From: an uncultured Muribaculaceae bacterium | GTDB taxonomy: Bacteria; Bacteroidota; Bacteroidia; Bacteroidales; Muribaculaceae | DNA length: 39,034 nucleotides | Reading direction: 5' to 3' | Assembly: GCA_910584525.1 (NCBI GenBank) | Contig: CAJUAT010000012.1 | Span: forward strand, 18,289 to 57,322 | Part shown: positions 38,172 to 39,034 of the stretch, piece by piece | Layout: every line of letters begins with the position of its first letter | Position numbering within the stretch: position 1 is the first letter of the stretch | Notes under the pieces: generated by a model | Databases searched by the model: none | What the model was told of the DNA's origin: nothing | The model's input: only the letters and a program-made list of their open reading frames with translations | Translations under genes and position numbers: made by a program

Positions 38172-38854
38172 TTGCCGAGACGGGCTTTCTCTCGAGCTAT
38201 GTATGCATCAATGCCCACACCGCTGCCCGGCTGGAACTGGGGATATTCGTCGGCAATCTGTTGGTAGCAGTCAAGAGCCATCTGGTATTTCTTCTGCACA
38301 TCGTAGATGTTGGCCTCCTTGAGAAGGACGCGCGGCACAATCTGCGGGTTCTTGTCGGCCTTGCTTATGGCCTTGCCATAGCAGGAGATGGCTTCATCAT
38401 ACTTCTTGAGGTTGACGTAGCAGTCGCCCTTGAGGATGATAGCGTTGGCCTCCAGCACGGGGTCGCCGCTGCTGAAACGGTCGAGGTATTCGATAGCCTC
38501 CTTATATTTTTTCTGGTTGTAGAACGATTCGGCGGCGCTGAGAGCGGCAAGTTTGCCGGCATCGTTGCCCTTGTTGGCGTCGGCTACCTTCTTGTACTGC
38601 ACGGCAGCCAGAGAATCGTTGCCCATAGCCGAAATCTCCACCTGGTTGTAGTCCTCGAAAGCCTTGTTGGTCTTCGGGTTCTTGTAGATGAAGAGATAGC
38701 CTATCACGAAGGCCGCTACCACAGCCACACCTCCCAGTACCCAGAAGATGGTTTTCTTGTTCTCTGCGATTTTCTCGCTGGCAGACCTCAGGTTGGTATC
38801 GAGACTCTCTATTGCGTTCTGCTCTTCTTCTTTTTTGTTCTTATCGTTTGCCAT
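38168..38854 (-). CDS. Membrane-anchored tetratricopeptide-repeat protein
   Basis: About 228 residues from the ATG at 38854 (MANDKNK). A charged cytoplasmic N-terminus is followed by one membrane helix (TIFWVLGGVAVVAAFVIGYL), then about four TPR-type helical hairpins (AESFYNQKKYKEAIEYLDRF, ILKGDCYVNLKKYDEAISCY, YQMALDCYQQIADEYP). TPR proteins are interaction scaffolds; partners are unknown. In-frame ATGs also exist at 38890 and 38899; GGAGG lies two bases before the former, so an N-terminal extension of 12-15 residues is possible. It is the first gene of the coupled TPR-M16-dus operon with a very good promoter. Confidence 0.9.
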   Translation of the reverse strand: MANDKNKKEEEQNAIESLDTNLRSASEKIAENKKTIFWVLGGVAVVAAFVIGYLFIYKNPKTNKAFEDYNQVEISAMGNDSLAAVQYKKVADANKGNDAGKLAALSAAESFYNQKKYKEAIEYLDRFSSGDPVLEANAIILKGDCYVNLKKYDEAISCYGKAISKADKNPQIVPRVLLKEANIYDVQKKYQMALDCYQQIADEYPQFQPGSGVGIDAYIAREKARLGK

Positions 38855-38937
38855 TTCGGTGTTGTTTGTCAAATGAGTGGAAGTCGTCATGACCTCCATG
38901 CCGTGCCGTCCAGGAAGGAGTCCGGCACTTCAACGCG

Positions 38938-38969
38938 CAAAATTAATAAAAAACATCGTAAAACGCAAA
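38938..38969 (-). promoter_or_regulatory. Promoter for the TPR-M16-dus operon (TTTG-N20-TAATTTTG)
   Basis: TTTG (complement 38966-38969) and TAATTTTG (complement 38938-38945) are 20 nt apart, a full consensus match. Transcription would begin near 38931. The leader contains GTGCCG/CGGCAC arms that can pair just upstream of the GGAGG at complement 38893-38897. Confidence 0.85.
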
Positions 38970-39034
38970 TCGGGCTATAAGGCGGAGTCAACTGGCCAGT
39001 GCGAAATTACGAAATTTTTCGATTCAAAGCTTGA

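Noticed and set aside
38981..39034. A divergent plus-strand gene at the right edge
   Set aside because: Only about 50 bases remain, with no start codon followed by a useful frame; nothing can be supported.

Overview
The window looks like chromosome from a Bacteroidales bacterium, most likely a GC-rich gut lineage such as the Muribaculaceae (the family is an inference; the order is well supported). Evidence for the order: promoter elements of the Bacteroidota type (TAnnTTTG near -7, TTTG about 20 nt further upstream), few Shine-Dalgarno sites, a GldE-type CNNM/CBS protein, a TIGR02757 protein, homodimeric-type glycyl-tRNA synthetase, an orphan SUI1/YciH protein, and large secreted proteins with type IX secretion-like C-terminal tails. 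There is no phage, transposase, CRISPR array, rRNA or tRNA that I can see. Most of the window is housekeeping chromosome with one stretch (25.6-32.8 kb) of secreted surface proteins.

Layout. 1-2.2 kb: tandem repeats, then an OPT-family peptide transporter. 2.4-6.3 kb (+): fabD, asd and a PIF1-like helicase, behind an unusual hairpin and 22-bp repeat array. 6.3-12.1 kb (-): a glycine-rich secreted protein, then a tightly coupled run transcribed right to left: S9 peptidase, small lipoprotein, TIGR02757 protein, GHL10-type glycoside hydrolase-like protein. 12.3-14.9 kb (-): glyS, lemA and an FKBP-type lipoprotein. 15.1-15.7 kb: an orphan HipB/y4mF-like HTH gene (-) and a 38-codon membrane microprotein (+). 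15.7-22.8 kb (-): a thioredoxin-fold lipoprotein without its cysteines, SUI1/YciH, an AddA-like helicase-nuclease, then gldE and a phosphopantetheinyl transferase behind their own promoter. 23.1-25.4 kb (+): pnp with an Arg/Gly-rich tail. 25.6-32.8 kb (-): a CotH-kinase protein, a PKD/BACON-like protein and a choice-of-anchor-J/FN3 protein, all with secretion tails. 32.9-38.9 kb (-): an acidic small protein, a Bax-inhibitor-1 protein, argS, then a TPR protein, M16 peptidase and Dus in a coupled operon.

The strongest unexplained signal is not a protein system. Many intergenic gaps carry short tandem repeats, each with a different unit (7, 10, 11, 15, 18, 22 and 45 bp), and several sit in promoter or leader positions: 22 bp x3 before fabD, 10 bp x about 15 between dus and argS, and 18 bp x2 abutting the start codon of a surface protein. 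The second theme is dense translational coupling (ATGA, GTGA or TGATG junctions) linking genes whose products have no known shared pathway.
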